Notes under the pieces: model-generated | Told to the model about the DNA's origin: nothing | The model's input: only the letters and a program-made list of their open reading frames with translations | The model's database searches: none | Shown: piece by piece, positions 33,201-41,934 of the stretch | Numbering within the stretch: the first letter of the stretch is position 1 | Layout of the letters: every line of letters begins with the position of its first letter | Made by a program: the position numbers and the translations under genes | NCBI RefSeq assembly: GCF_013409365.1 | Contig: NZ_JACCBA010000001.1 | Location: 3,162,001 to 3,226,000 of the forward strand | DNA length: 64,000 nucleotides | Origin: Actinomadura luteofluorescens | GTDB lineage: Bacteria; Actinomycetota; Actinomycetes; Streptosporangiales; Streptosporangiaceae | Direction of reading: 5' to 3'

Positions 33201-33637
33201 CCGGAGCCGGAGCCGGAGGCCGCGCCGGGCCAGCGTCCCTCGGTGAGCCGCGCGTGCTTCTCGATCCCGGTGTAGGTCTCGAACGCCGTCAGGTCGGGGT
33301 GGTCGCTCTTCTCCTGGCCGGGGAGCGTGTAGGAGTCGCTGCGGACGCTCATCGAGACCGCCAGCGGGACGTCCCGGTAGATCTGGCGGAGTGCCCGGTC
33401 GACCTGGCTCTGCACCTTGGGGAGGCCGTTCGCGGGGACGTGCGTGCCGAGCGTCGTCCCGACCGACTCGAACGTCGCGTCGGCGAGCGTGCGGCGCAGG
33501 CCCTCGCGGGTCACCGAACCGGTGTAGCCGACCAGGGCGGCGAGGACGGTCGTGGCGAACAGCGCGGTCGCGCAGGCGGCCAGCACCAGCGTCCGGTCGC
33601 CGATGATCCGGCTGAGCACCAACCCCCGTCGCCCCAC
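30266..33637 (-). CDS. FtsX-like ABC permease (1123 residues)
   Basis: First gene of the ABC operon: an N-terminal helix (LVLAACATALFATTVLAALVGY), two large extracytoplasmic domains and two FtsX domains. The linker carries a short glycine/threonine repeat (GGGTGGGTGG) near the middle. The last FtsX unit ends with ALGVPPRQVAGMLAIEQAYLVGLGLLGG, typical of the coupling helix region. GTG at 33637 gives the full frame but lacks a ribosome site; GTG at 33619 follows acgggggtt and may be the real start. It lies 146 bases downstream of the SARP regulator on the same strand, so control by it is plausible. Confidence 0.87.
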   Translation of the reverse strand: MGRRGLVLSRIIGDRTLVLAACATALFATTVLAALVGYTGSVTREGLRRTLADATFESVGTTLGTHVPANGLPKVQSQVDRALRQIYRDVPLAVSMSVRSDSYTLPGQEKSDHPDLTAFETYTGIEKHARLTEGRWPGAASGSGSGEVEAALPGAAARAMHAGVDDVLTLHGRVDKKSVVKVRVVGLFDVPDPQDYFWQDDKLVTTGVERLTYTSYGPFVVPPQVFAARFTGTGSEARFTVLPDLRGVEPGELGPLGDRVAAGGDTFRKAGDGAQFSVATDLPDLTAQLRTALQVARSTMLIPVIQLVLLAGCAWLLVARLLADHRRGEVALLRTRGLGMRQLARLGLVEGLLIVLPAAVFGPLLAGPLLRLAGHAPAVRDSGLRLDAGPLAPLWTVSVLTALACAVVLTVPTLRGANRTFVEAQAGIGRQGRGGLRGSGTDLALLLVAGLAIWQLTRYGADGAGGDGAPRGGTGGGTGGGTGGIDPFIVSGPALALLAGGVLLLRFVPAVSRVAERVATRRRGLVAVLGTRQVGRRQLRYTGPVLLLVMAMAVGVLSVTTMATWRRSQTDQADFQSGADLRLSASSREGGPEPLGQAGRFAALPGVSAATGVLRMDADLGTEPATLLGVDARAIGPLLRVGPGLRKDLRLGELARARPAVPAMTVPGEPKRLLFDVRLSRSGPDPEVPPDYVPPLGEGYKFVVTVVDARGLTRQVTLPGVEADGKAHTLALDTAQLAGRDGVPSYPLSVRGVHFDYDDNKISGRLVLELRSVTGEGTGPAARPAGARWDAFAGPQDLEHPLRTRVTDSGDALATLTIPSSPTLDRQGFYGYATGTAVHAMLGTSTPPSHDVKNTDLLPAVPGVITEEMASRAKVGVGGTVTVNTIDGDQPVKVAGIAPALPSVPPGRPGVLVDLPTLTQSRLAVDGTAGDPITPREWWASARGGRTAPAVRDLARHPAWGEVAADRVETRSRLRDAPLGAALQGALVLGFAAALAFAVIAFVVNAAVTAGERYREFAVLRALGVPPRQVAGMLAIEQAYLVGLGLLGGTVLGLVVARLVVPHIVLSVQAAEPYPPADLVVQWPVVLAVAGGVAAVLGLVLAPVVRTLRRRNLGAGLRVGEDR

Positions 33638-33783
33638 GATGGGCCATGATCATCCTGTGTGAGGGGGGCCACAAGGGGTCGTGATGATTCCGCGACCATT
33701 CGCAACCTTCTTGCAATAAGGACGAATCGCCCACACCTCCCCCGTCCCGGGAGGCACTGCCGCGCCACCCGACCGTCCGCGCC

Positions 33784-36700
33784 CTACCGGTCCGCCCATA
33801 CGGACGCACCTTCCGGAGGGACGTTCTCCGCGCGGCGCAGGATCTCCACCGGATCGAGGGCCGCGCCCGCGGCGAACGCGTCCGGGCCGGCCCCGTCCCC
33901 GATCAGCGCGGCGGCCCGGTCGATGTCGTCCTGCTCGACGGGGCCGGGCGGCACGCCGGCCGCCTCCCGGACCGCCGCCGCCTTCCCGAGGGCCCGGGCC
34001 GCGTCCCCGTGCCGTCCGGTGAGGGCCAGCGCGCAGGCCAGGCACTCCAGGGCGCCCGCCAGGTCGCGCGGCGCGGCCAGCCTGATCGCGACGGCCAGCG
34101 CGTCCCGCTGGTACCGCACGGCGGACGCCGCGTCGCCCCGCGCCTCCGCCACCCGCCCCAGCCCGGTCTGGATCATCGGCAGGTACAGGGGCGGGAACTC
34201 CTCCGGCGAGGCCGCCGCAAGCAGGGGCCGCAGCCGGTCCTCGGCGTCCTCCGGCCGCCCCTCGCGCTGCGCCGCCAGCCCGAGGCCGATGTCGGCGAAC
34301 ATGACCGCGGGCGCGAACCCCTGCTCCACGGCGACCCGGCGCGCGCGCCCGAACAGCCGCCGCGCGGACACGTGGTCGCGGCGCAGGTAGGCGATCCAGC
34401 CGCGCCACGCCATCCGCATCGCGACGTCCGGCCACATCCGCAGCTCCTCGGCCATCCGCTGCGCGTCGTGGTGGAGCCGCTCGGCCCTGTCGTAGTCGCC
34501 GGTCAGCTCCGCCAGCCCGCCGAGCCACTCCACCGCCTGGAGCCGTCCCCAGCGGTCGCCGACCTCGCCGAACAGCACGGCGGCCCGTCCGGCGTCGCGC
34601 TCCAAAGCGGCGGGCTCGCCGCGCGCGTGGGCGTGCATGGCGCGCTGGACGAGCGCCGCCGCCTCGCCCCACCGGTCGCCGGACGAGCGGAACCCCGCGA
34701 GAGCCTCCTCCAGCCGCGCGGCGCCCTCGCCGGTGTCGTCCAGTTCGGCGCGGGCGAACGTCAGGAACCAGCGCGCCCACGCCTTCAGGCGGTCGTCGCC
34801 GGTGGCGTCCACGAGCGCGAGGGCCTCGTCGCGGCGGGCCTTCCAGTCGCCGGGGGCGCCCTTGAGCACGGCCAGCCCCGCCCGCCAGGTCAGCGCGCGG
34901 GCCCGCAGGTCCGGCGAGCCGCCGTCCCGCGCGAGGGCCGCCTCCAGCGACCGCAGCGCCTCGGTCAGCCGCCCGCGCAGGAACCAGTACCAGGCGAGCG
35001 CGTTGACCAGCCGCAACGCGGCGTCGGCCGACCCGGCGGTGTCGAGCGCGGCCCGCAGGTTCGCCGCCTCGGCGTCCAGCCTCGCCATCCAGCGCGCCTG
35101 CTCGGGCCCGGTGAGCAGGTCCGCCGCGCGCTCGGCCAGAGCCAGGTAGTGGCGGCCGTGCGCGGCCTCGGCGCGCCGCGTCTCCCCCGCCTCCGCCAGC
35201 CGCGCGGCCGCGTAGGCGGCGACGGACTCCAGCAGCCGGTACCGGGGGCCCTCGCCGGGACGCTCCGTCATCACGACCAGCGAGCGGTCGACCAGCCGGA
35301 CCAGGACGTCGAGGACCTCCGCGTCAGGGACGTCCCCGCCCGCGCACACCGCCTCGGCCGAGTCGGCCGTGCAGCCGTCGGCGTGCACCGACAGCCGGCG
35401 CAGCACCGCGCGCTCCGGCCCGGTCAGCAGGTCCCAGCTCCAGTCGATCACCGCGGTGAGCGTGCGCTGCCGGGCCGGGGCGCCGCGGTGCCCGGACGAC
35501 AGCAGCCGGAACCGGTCGTCGATCCGTTCGACGAGGCCCTCGACTCCGAGGGTCCGCACCCGGGTCGCGGCGAGTTCGAGGGCGAGCGGGATGCCGTCCA
35601 GCCTGCGGCACAGCTCCCCGACCGGCCCTGCGGTGTCCCCGTCCAGCCGGAAGCTCCGCGACGCCGCCCGCGCCCGCTCGGCGAACAGCCGGACCGCGCT
35701 CGACGCGGCCGGGTCGTCGCCGCGGCCCGGCACGTCCAGCGGCGGGACGGCCCACACGACCTCGCCCGGCAGGCCGAGCGGCTCCCGGCTCGTCGCCAGC
35801 ACGCGCACGCCGGGCACCCCGCGCAGCAGCCGGCCGGCCAGCTCGGCGGCCTGCTCGACCACGTGCTCGCAGTTGTCCAGGACGAGCAGCAGCCGCCGGG
35901 CGCCGAGCGCCGCCGCCAGCCGGTCGAGCGCCGCGGCGGGCGCGCCGGGCGCGTCCCGGATGTCGAGGATCGCCGTCACGACCTCCGCGAGGTCGGGCAC
36001 GGTCGAGCGCTCCAGCCCCGCCAGCTCCGCCATCCACACGCCGTCGCCGAACGCGTCCGCGAGCCCGGCCGCCGTCTCGATCGCCAGGCGCGTCTTGCCC
36101 ACCCCGCCCGGGCCGGTCAGCGTGACCAGCCGGTCGGTGCCGATCCTGGCCCGGATCTCCCGGACGGCGCCGTCCCGCCCGATCAGCTCGGTCGGCGGGA
36201 CGGGCAGGTTCGACCGCGGGCGCGGCGGCGGCGCGGCGGCGGGCCCGCCCAGGCCGGGGTCCTGCCGCAGGACGGCCCGCTGGAGCTCGGCCAGTTCCGA
36301 TCCGGGGTCCAGGCCGAGCTCGTCGGCGAGCAGCACCCGGTACCTCTCGAAGCTCTCCAGCGCCTCGTTCTGCCGTCCGGCCCGGTAGAGGGCCCGCATG
36401 TGCGCGGCCCTGAGCCGCTCGCGCAGCGGGTGCTCCTCGACGGCGCCGCCGAGCTCGCCCGCCAGGACGCCGTGCTCGCCGAGTTCCAGCCGCACCTCGG
36501 CGTGTTCCTCCAGCGCGGTCAGCCGCAGTTCCTCCAGCCTCGCCACCGCCGCGCGGGTGAACTCCTCGTCCCGGAAGTCGGCGAGCGCGGGCCCGCGCCA
36601 CCGCCCGAGCGCCTCGGCCAGCAGCGCCGCCCTCTCCTTCGGCTCCACCGCCCCGCGCGCCCGCTCGACCAGCGACCGGAAGCGGCGGGCGTCCACCTGC

Positions 36701-36996
36701 TCGGTGGCCGCGGCGAGCAGGTATCCGGCCGGGCGCGACTCCACCAGCGCCCGCGCGCCCGGCTCCGCGTCCTCCAGGACGCGGCGCAGCTGCGACACCT
36801 TCGCCGACAGCGCGCCCATCGGGTTCCCGGGCGGCGCGTCGCCCCACAGGTCGTCGACCAGCCGGTCGGCGGGCACCGGACGGCCCTCGTGCACGAGCAG
36901 GTCCGCCAGCAGCGCCCGCACCTTCAGCCCCGGCACGGGGACGAGCCCGCCGTCGTCGGTCCAGACCGCGAGCGGCCCGAGCAGCCCGAATCGCAT
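33784..36996 (-). CDS. AfsR/SARP-type regulator: wHTH, BTAD, NB-ARC, TPR
   Basis: A 1070-residue regulator. An OmpR-like winged helix (1-93, GLKVRALLADLLVHEGRPVPADRLVDDLW) is followed by a BTAD helical domain (about 97-244), an NB-ARC-type ATPase with Walker A GPGGVGKT (295-302), Walker B LLLVLDN and RxxP-like ATSREPLGL, then about 450 residues of helical TPR-like repeats. Such large SARPs act as ATP-dependent activators of secondary metabolism or transport genes. ATG at 36996. No biosynthetic cluster surrounds it; the ABC operon downstream and the reductase divergent from it are the likely targets. Confidence 0.92.
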   Translation of the reverse strand: MRFGLLGPLAVWTDDGGLVPVPGLKVRALLADLLVHEGRPVPADRLVDDLWGDAPPGNPMGALSAKVSQLRRVLEDAEPGARALVESRPAGYLLAAATEQVDARRFRSLVERARGAVEPKERAALLAEALGRWRGPALADFRDEEFTRAAVARLEELRLTALEEHAEVRLELGEHGVLAGELGGAVEEHPLRERLRAAHMRALYRAGRQNEALESFERYRVLLADELGLDPGSELAELQRAVLRQDPGLGGPAAAPPPRPRSNLPVPPTELIGRDGAVREIRARIGTDRLVTLTGPGGVGKTRLAIETAAGLADAFGDGVWMAELAGLERSTVPDLAEVVTAILDIRDAPGAPAAALDRLAAALGARRLLLVLDNCEHVVEQAAELAGRLLRGVPGVRVLATSREPLGLPGEVVWAVPPLDVPGRGDDPAASSAVRLFAERARAASRSFRLDGDTAGPVGELCRRLDGIPLALELAATRVRTLGVEGLVERIDDRFRLLSSGHRGAPARQRTLTAVIDWSWDLLTGPERAVLRRLSVHADGCTADSAEAVCAGGDVPDAEVLDVLVRLVDRSLVVMTERPGEGPRYRLLESVAAYAAARLAEAGETRRAEAAHGRHYLALAERAADLLTGPEQARWMARLDAEAANLRAALDTAGSADAALRLVNALAWYWFLRGRLTEALRSLEAALARDGGSPDLRARALTWRAGLAVLKGAPGDWKARRDEALALVDATGDDRLKAWARWFLTFARAELDDTGEGAARLEEALAGFRSSGDRWGEAAALVQRAMHAHARGEPAALERDAGRAAVLFGEVGDRWGRLQAVEWLGGLAELTGDYDRAERLHHDAQRMAEELRMWPDVAMRMAWRGWIAYLRRDHVSARRLFGRARRVAVEQGFAPAVMFADIGLGLAAQREGRPEDAEDRLRPLLAAASPEEFPPLYLPMIQTGLGRVAEARGDAASAVRYQRDALAVAIRLAAPRDLAGALECLACALALTGRHGDAARALGKAAAVREAAGVPPGPVEQDDIDRAAALIGDGAGPDAFAAGAALDPVEILRRAENVPPEGASVWADR

Positions 36997-37135
36997 CTTC
37001 CGACCCTAATGCGAACCCGTCCGCCGGCGCCTCGGGGCGGCCGCCGGAAAGGAAGCGTAAGGATGCGGTAAACGCTCTCGCGCACAGTGGTCCCACCGCG
37101 CCGGAAGGCGAACGATCACCCTGACGGAGGAGACC

Positions 37136-37696
37136 ATGCGCAAGATCATCAACTCGACGTACGTGTCGCTCGACGGCGTCATCGAGAACCCGCAGAACTG
37201 GACCTCGGCCTACTTCCAGGACGAGGCCGCCGCCTACGCCAGGGAACTGCTGTTCTCCTGCGGCGCCGTGCTGATGGGACGCAAGACGTTCGACGGCTTC
37301 TCCCAGGCCTGGCCGGCCATGGAGGAGGCCACCGGCGACTTCGGCGTCCGGATGAACAGCCTGCCCCACTACGTCGTGTCCGACTCCCTCCGCAAGCCCG
37401 GCTGGGGCGACACGACTGCGATCCCGCGGGCGGAGGCGGTCGCCGAGATCACCAAGCTGAAGGAGCAGGACGGCCAGGACATCCTGCAGTACGGATTCGG
37501 ACCGGTGACGCGGACGCTCGTCGAGCACGGCCTGCTGGACGAGCTGCGCCTGTGGATCCACCCGGTGCTCGTCGGCCCCCGCGGCACCGACGAGCTGCTC
37601 AACGCCGACGAGTTCTCCGCCACGTTCGAGCTGTCCGACACCAAGGTCTTCACGACCGGCGTCATCATCGCCACCTACGTCCCCACCGCGCGGTAG
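37136..37696 (+). CDS. DHFR/RibD C-terminal-domain reductase
   Basis: A 186-residue member of the dihydrofolate reductase-like RibD-C family, an NADPH-dependent reductase fold with mostly uncharacterised members. MRKIINSTYVSLDGVIENP starts the first strand, GAVLMGRKTF is the nucleotide-binding region and LWIHPVLVGPRGTDE the C-terminal signature. ATG at 37136 follows cggaggag. It is divergent from the SARP gene with a 139-base shared promoter region, so it may be regulated by it. It is not a dedicated folate enzyme by context. Confidence 0.87.
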   Translation: MRKIINSTYVSLDGVIENPQNWTSAYFQDEAAAYARELLFSCGAVLMGRKTFDGFSQAWPAMEEATGDFGVRMNSLPHYVVSDSLRKPGWGDTTAIPRAEAVAEITKLKEQDGQDILQYGFGPVTRTLVEHGLLDELRLWIHPVLVGPRGTDELLNADEFSATFELSDTKVFTTGVIIATYVPTAR

Positions 37697-37715
37697 GGAC
37701 GGTCCAGCGCGGCGG

Positions 37716-38615
37716 TTAGACGAGCCGGGCCAAGGCGGTCTGGAGGATCGCCCGGGTGCGGTCCGGGTGCTCGGCCTGGACGCCGATGCGGTTCAGGGCG
37801 TCGCGGTAGCGGGCGATGTCGGAGGCCCGGTCCGGGTAGAGCGCGCTGGTGAGGTGCTCCAGGTAGACCACGTCGGGCAGCTCGGGCTCGGCGAACCGCA
37901 GCAGCGTCATCGGGCCGCCCTCCACCGCGGGCCCGCCCGAGGCGAGGGGGACGATCTGCACCGTGACGTGCGGCAGCTCCGTCATCTCGATCAGATGCCC
38001 GATCTGGGCGCGCATCGTGGCGGGGCCGCCGACCGTCCGGCGGAGCGTCGCCTCGTCCAGCACCGCCCACAGCCGCAGCGGGTCGGGGCGCTCGAACACG
38101 CGGCGGCGGCGCATCCGCAGCTCCACCCGCCGCTCGATCTCCTCGGACCCCGCCTCCGGGTGGCGGGCCGCGATCAGGGCGCGGGCGTAGTCCCTGGTCT
38201 GCAGCAGGTCGGGGACGTCCTGGGCCTCGTAGACGCGGACGAGCACCGCGCCCTGCTCCAGCCCCAGGTAGGGCTCGAACCAGGACGGGATCACGTCGCC
38301 GAACGGCTGCCACCAGCCCGGCGCGCCGGCGTGCTCGGCCAGCTCCAGCAGCGGCTCGCGCAGCGACGGGTCGGTCACGCCGTAGAGGGTCAGCAGGTCG
38401 GCGACGTCGCGCTCCTTGTAGCCGACGCGACCGAGCTCCATCCGGCTGATCTTGGAGTGCGAGCCGCGGATCTCGTACCCGGCGGCCTCGGTGGAGATGC
38501 CGGCGGCCTCCCGGTAGCGGCGCAGCTGCGCGCCGACCAGCATCCGCAGCACCGTCGGGCCCGCCGTCCGGTGGTCCTGGGCGACCCGGGCGCGGTCGTC
38601 CGCCGGTACTCCCAT
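37716..38615 (-). CDS. XRE-family regulator with DUF5753, no DUF397 partner
   Basis: A 299-residue regulator. The helix-turn-helix (about residues 22-75: LRRYREAAGISTEAAGYEI, SKISRMELGRVG) is followed by a DUF5753 domain (PSWFEPYLGLEQGA, VPDLLQT, YLEHLT). Such proteins are usually paired with a small DUF397 protein in actinomycetes, but none follows this copy: the minus-strand space downstream is occupied by the convergent reductase gene. ATG at 38615 follows gaggagg; the earlier frame start at 38651 has no ribosome site. Compare the complete pair at 53.9-55.1 kb. Confidence 0.86.
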   Translation of the reverse strand: MGVPADDRARVAQDHRTAGPTVLRMLVGAQLRRYREAAGISTEAAGYEIRGSHSKISRMELGRVGYKERDVADLLTLYGVTDPSLREPLLELAEHAGAPGWWQPFGDVIPSWFEPYLGLEQGAVLVRVYEAQDVPDLLQTRDYARALIAARHPEAGSEEIERRVELRMRRRRVFERPDPLRLWAVLDEATLRRTVGGPATMRAQIGHLIEMTELPHVTVQIVPLASGGPAVEGGPMTLLRFAEPELPDVVYLEHLTSALYPDRASDIARYRDALNRIGVQAEHPDRTRAILQTALARLV

Positions 38616-38882
38616 GGGACGCCCTCCTCGACGCGCGAAAAAACTTTCCACCGGATGAAGTTACTCGTTGGAGAGTCACTTGCCCACTAGTCCGGAATGT
38701 CCTCTTTGCTGGGCATCTCGGCGTATCTACGGTGGTGTCCGGTCCGGCAGCGCCGTGACCTGGCACGATACGGGCAGGAAAAAAATCCGGAAGATTTCGG
38801 CTGGGATGTCGATCCGGTCACACCTTCTTCGACGCGTTCGTGACAGGCCGGGAGGGACCGGCCGCTGAACAGAGGAGACGAC

Positions 38883-39236
38883 ATGCGGTTCCTGATGATG
38901 ACGACCGACGACGGTTCCGCCCCCGCCGGGCCGCCGGACGAGAAGCTGCAGACGGAGATGGGCAGGTTCATCGAGGAGATGTCCCGGAGCGGGGTGCTTC
39001 TCGCCACCGGCGGGCTGGAGCCCGGCGGCACCCGGATCAAGTCGTCCGGCGGCAAGGTCACCGTCCTCGACGGCCCGTTCGCCGAGGCCAAGGAGACGGT
39101 CGTCGGGTTCGCGCTCATCGAGGTGGGCACCCGCGAGGAGGCGATCGAACTGTCCAAGCGGTTCTGGGCGATCGTCGGCGACGGCGAGGGCGTCATCCAG
39201 CAGGTGTTCGGGCCGGACGACATCCCCGGCGCCTGA
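38883..39236 (+). CDS. DGPF/YCII-domain protein, second copy
   Basis: A 117-residue protein. It starts with the strand MRFLMMTT, carries DGPF in VTVLDGPFAEAKETVVGF (D63 onward) and ends in a helix. It lies 69 bases before the second ECF42 sigma gene, the same order as the pair at 16 kb but on the plus strand. ATG at 38883 follows aggagacgac. The two DGPF proteins differ strongly outside the motif, so this is not a recent duplication. Confidence 0.85.
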   Translation: MRFLMMTTDDGSAPAGPPDEKLQTEMGRFIEEMSRSGVLLATGGLEPGGTRIKSSGGKVTVLDGPFAEAKETVVGFALIEVGTREEAIELSKRFWAIVGDGEGVIQQVFGPDDIPGA

Positions 39237-39305
39237 CCCCGAAACGGGCCGGCGGGCGTCCGCCGAGCTTGCGCGGCGGCCGGTGCGGGTGCTCTCATCG
39301 GCGGC

Positions 39306-40610
39306 GTGACGGCATCGGACGAGCCCGGGGCGCGAGAGGCGCCCGCGCGGAGCACGGGCGTGCACGCGACCATCGACGCGGTGTGGCGGCTGGAGGCCGC
39401 GCGCATCATCGCCGGTCTCGCCCGCATGGTGCACGACATCGGGCTCGCCGAGGAACTCGCGCAGGACGCGCTGGTCGCCGCGCTCGAACAGTGGCCGGAG
39501 TCGGGCGTCCCGGATAACCCGGGCGCCTGGCTCATGGCCGTCGGCAAGCGCCGCGCCGTCGACCGGATCCGGCGGCTGCGGCGGCTCGACGACAAGATCG
39601 AGCAGATCGGCCGCGACCTGGAGACCCAGGCGCCGCCCGAGGAGATCGACGTTCCGGACGACGACCGCATCGAGGACGACGTCCTCCGGCTGATCTTCAC
39701 CGCCTGCCACCCCGTGCTGTCCGCGCGGGCGCGGGTCGCGCTGACGCTGCGCATGCTCGGCGGCCTCACCACCGAGGAGATCGCGCACGCCTTCCTCGTC
39801 CCCGAGGCGACCGTGGCGCAGCGGATCGTCCGGGCGAAACGGACGCTGTCGGAGTCGAACGTCCCGTTCGAGGTGCCCGAGGGACCGGACCGCGCGGCCC
39901 GGCTCGCGTCCGTGCTGGAGGTCGTCTACCTCGTCTTCAACGAGGGGTACGCCGCCAGCGCCGGCGACGCGTGGGTGCGGACGGACCTGTGCCGCGAGGC
40001 GCTGCGCCTCGGCCGGGTCCTCGCGGAGCTGGCCCCAGGCGAGCCCGAGGTGCACGGGCTCGTCGCGCTGATGGAGATCCAGGCGTCCCGCACCAGAGCC
40101 CGCACCGGGCCGTCCGGGGAGCCCGTCCCGCTGCCGGAGCAGGACCGCGCCCGCTGGGACCGGCTCCTGATCCACCGCGGGTTCGAGGCGCTGCTGCGCG
40201 CGAAGAGGATCGGGGAGCCGCCCGGCCCGTACGTCCTGCAGGCCGCGATCGCCGCCTGCCACGCGCAGGCGCTCACCGCCGAGGACACCGACTGGGCGCA
40301 GATCGCCGCCCTCTACGCGGTCCTCGCCCGCGTCGCGCCGTCCCCCGTCGTGGAGCTGAACCGGGCCGTGGCGGTCGGCATGGCGGAGGGCCCCGAGAAG
40401 GGCCTGGAGATCGCCGACGCGCTGGTGGACGAGCCCGCCCTGCGCGGCTACCACCTGCTGCCGAGCGTCCGCGGCGACCTGCTCGCCCGCCTCGGCCGCC
40501 CGGAGGAGGCCCGCGCGCAGTTCGAGCGCGCCGCGGAGCTCACCCGCAACGCGCCCGAACGCCGGGTCCTGCTGGACCGCGCCGCCTCGCTCAGTAGTCC
40601 CGCACCGTGA
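39306..40610 (+). CDS. ECF42-type sigma factor, second copy
   Basis: A 434-residue ECF sigma factor with sigma2 (DIGLAEELAQDALVAALEQWP), sigma4 (RMLGGLTTEEIAHAFLVPEATVAQRI) and the DUF6596/TPR-like extension (YLVFNEGY through YHLLPSVRGDLLARLG). It is about 36 residues longer than the first copy at the N-terminus. GTG at 39306 has a weak ribosome site, so it probably depends on read-through from the DGPF gene. Its last 20 bases overlap the convergent monooxygenase gene. Confidence 0.9.
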   Translation: MTASDEPGAREAPARSTGVHATIDAVWRLEAARIIAGLARMVHDIGLAEELAQDALVAALEQWPESGVPDNPGAWLMAVGKRRAVDRIRRLRRLDDKIEQIGRDLETQAPPEEIDVPDDDRIEDDVLRLIFTACHPVLSARARVALTLRMLGGLTTEEIAHAFLVPEATVAQRIVRAKRTLSESNVPFEVPEGPDRAARLASVLEVVYLVFNEGYAASAGDAWVRTDLCREALRLGRVLAELAPGEPEVHGLVALMEIQASRTRARTGPSGEPVPLPEQDRARWDRLLIHRGFEALLRAKRIGEPPGPYVLQAAIAACHAQALTAEDTDWAQIAALYAVLARVAPSPVVELNRAVAVGMAEGPEKGLEIADALVDEPALRGYHLLPSVRGDLLARLGRPEEARAQFERAAELTRNAPERRVLLDRAASLSSPAP

Positions 40611-41754
40611 ACGAGCCGACGATCTCCCCGAAGTCCTGGAAGTCGACGACCTCGGTCTCGGCGCCCATCTCGGCGTCGCGCTGGGCCTCGACCCGCGCCT
40701 TGTTGGTCAGCGCCAGCTCCTGGTTGGCGGCGACGTACCCGCGCAGCTCCTTCTCGTAGTTCGCGAACGCTGCGCGGTGGTCGCCGCCCGCCGCCTTCAG
40801 CTCCCCGGCCAGCACGTACGCGCCGACCATGGCCATGCTCGTGCCCTGCCCGGACAGCGGCGACCCGCAGTAGCCCGCGTCGCCGAGCAGGACGACCCGC
40901 CCCTTCGACCAGGAGTCCATGCGGATCTGCGCCATCGAGTCGAAGTGGAAGTCGGGCGCGTCCCACATCGTCTCCACCAGCTCGGGCAGCACCCAGCCGC
41001 CGCCGGCCAGCGCGTCCGCCATGATCTTCTTCTGCGCGGCGGTGTCGCGGTGGTCGTACTCGATCGGCCGCTCGGACTCGAACCCCAGGTAGACGCGGAC
41101 CTCCTCGTTGCCCCGGACGCTCATCACGCCGCCGCCCCAGCTGCTGCCCGGCACCTGGTGGAACACCTGCCAGCGGTCCAGGCCGAGGAAGTTCGGGGCC
41201 GTCCACACCGCCAGGTAGGTGCCGAGGTGGGTGAGGTAGTCCTTCTCCGGCCCGAACACCAGCCGCCGCGTGGCCGAGTGCGCGCCGTCCGCGCCGACGA
41301 CCAGGTCGAACGTGCGGATCAGCCCGCTGTGGAAGATGACCCGGACGCCGTCGCCGTCCTGCTCAAGCCCGGCGATCGAGTCGCCGTACAGGTACTCGAC
41401 GCCGTCGCCGGCCGCCTCCGTCAGGATCCGGGACAGGTCGTCGCGCAGGATCTCCACGTCGGGGCTGTCCAGATCGCCGCCGGTGACCGTGTACTCCTCG
41501 CTGCGGTACAGCTCGTTGCCGTCCCCGTCCACCATGGACATGCCGCGCATCTCGACGCGGTGCTCGCGGATCCTGTCGAGGACGCCCATCCGCTCGGCGA
41601 CCTCCAGCGCCGGACCCCGCACGTCGATCGCCTGCCCGCCGGCCCGCGGCCCTGGCGCCACCTCCACGACCGTCACGCCGAACCCGTACCGCCGCAGCCA
41701 GTACGCCAGCGCGGGGCCGCCGATGCTCGCACCCGAGATGAGGACGTTCTTCAT
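40591..41754 (-). CDS. FAD-dependent monooxygenase (PHBH/TetX-like)
   Basis: A 387-residue flavoprotein hydroxylase. The FAD-binding SGASIGGPALAYWLRRYGFGVTVVE is at the N-terminus, the DG motif in GADGAHSATRR near residue 160 and the ribityl-binding GDAGYCGSPLSGQGTSMAM near 285-303. Related enzymes hydroxylate aromatic rings or inactivate drugs such as tetracyclines and rifamycins; the substrate cannot be assigned. ATG at 41754 follows agggaggt, making the 56 extra upstream codons unlikely. It overlaps the sigma gene 3' end by 20 bases, convergently. Confidence 0.88.
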   Translation of the reverse strand: MKNVLISGASIGGPALAYWLRRYGFGVTVVEVAPGPRAGGQAIDVRGPALEVAERMGVLDRIREHRVEMRGMSMVDGDGNELYRSEEYTVTGGDLDSPDVEILRDDLSRILTEAAGDGVEYLYGDSIAGLEQDGDGVRVIFHSGLIRTFDLVVGADGAHSATRRLVFGPEKDYLTHLGTYLAVWTAPNFLGLDRWQVFHQVPGSSWGGGVMSVRGNEEVRVYLGFESERPIEYDHRDTAAQKKIMADALAGGGWVLPELVETMWDAPDFHFDSMAQIRMDSWSKGRVVLLGDAGYCGSPLSGQGTSMAMVGAYVLAGELKAAGGDHRAAFANYEKELRGYVAANQELALTNKARVEAQRDAEMGAETEVVDFQDFGEIVGSFTVRDY

Positions 41755-41934
41755 GGGGACCTCCCTAGTCGGGCGGGACGTGTCTCCCGCGCCGATGAGA
41801 AGACTCGCCGCGCCCGCTGACCAACCCCGCACGAGCCGCTGACGGAGGCGTGCTCGACCGGTCAGGGCCGGGTGGCCCGATCGGTGGTCATGTCCCAAAC
41901 TGGTGTTGGGTACTGATGCCACGGAGGGAGACCG

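Noticed and set aside
33784..36996. SARP as pathway regulator of an antibiotic cluster
   Set aside because: No polyketide synthase, NRPS or other biosynthetic core genes lie in the window.
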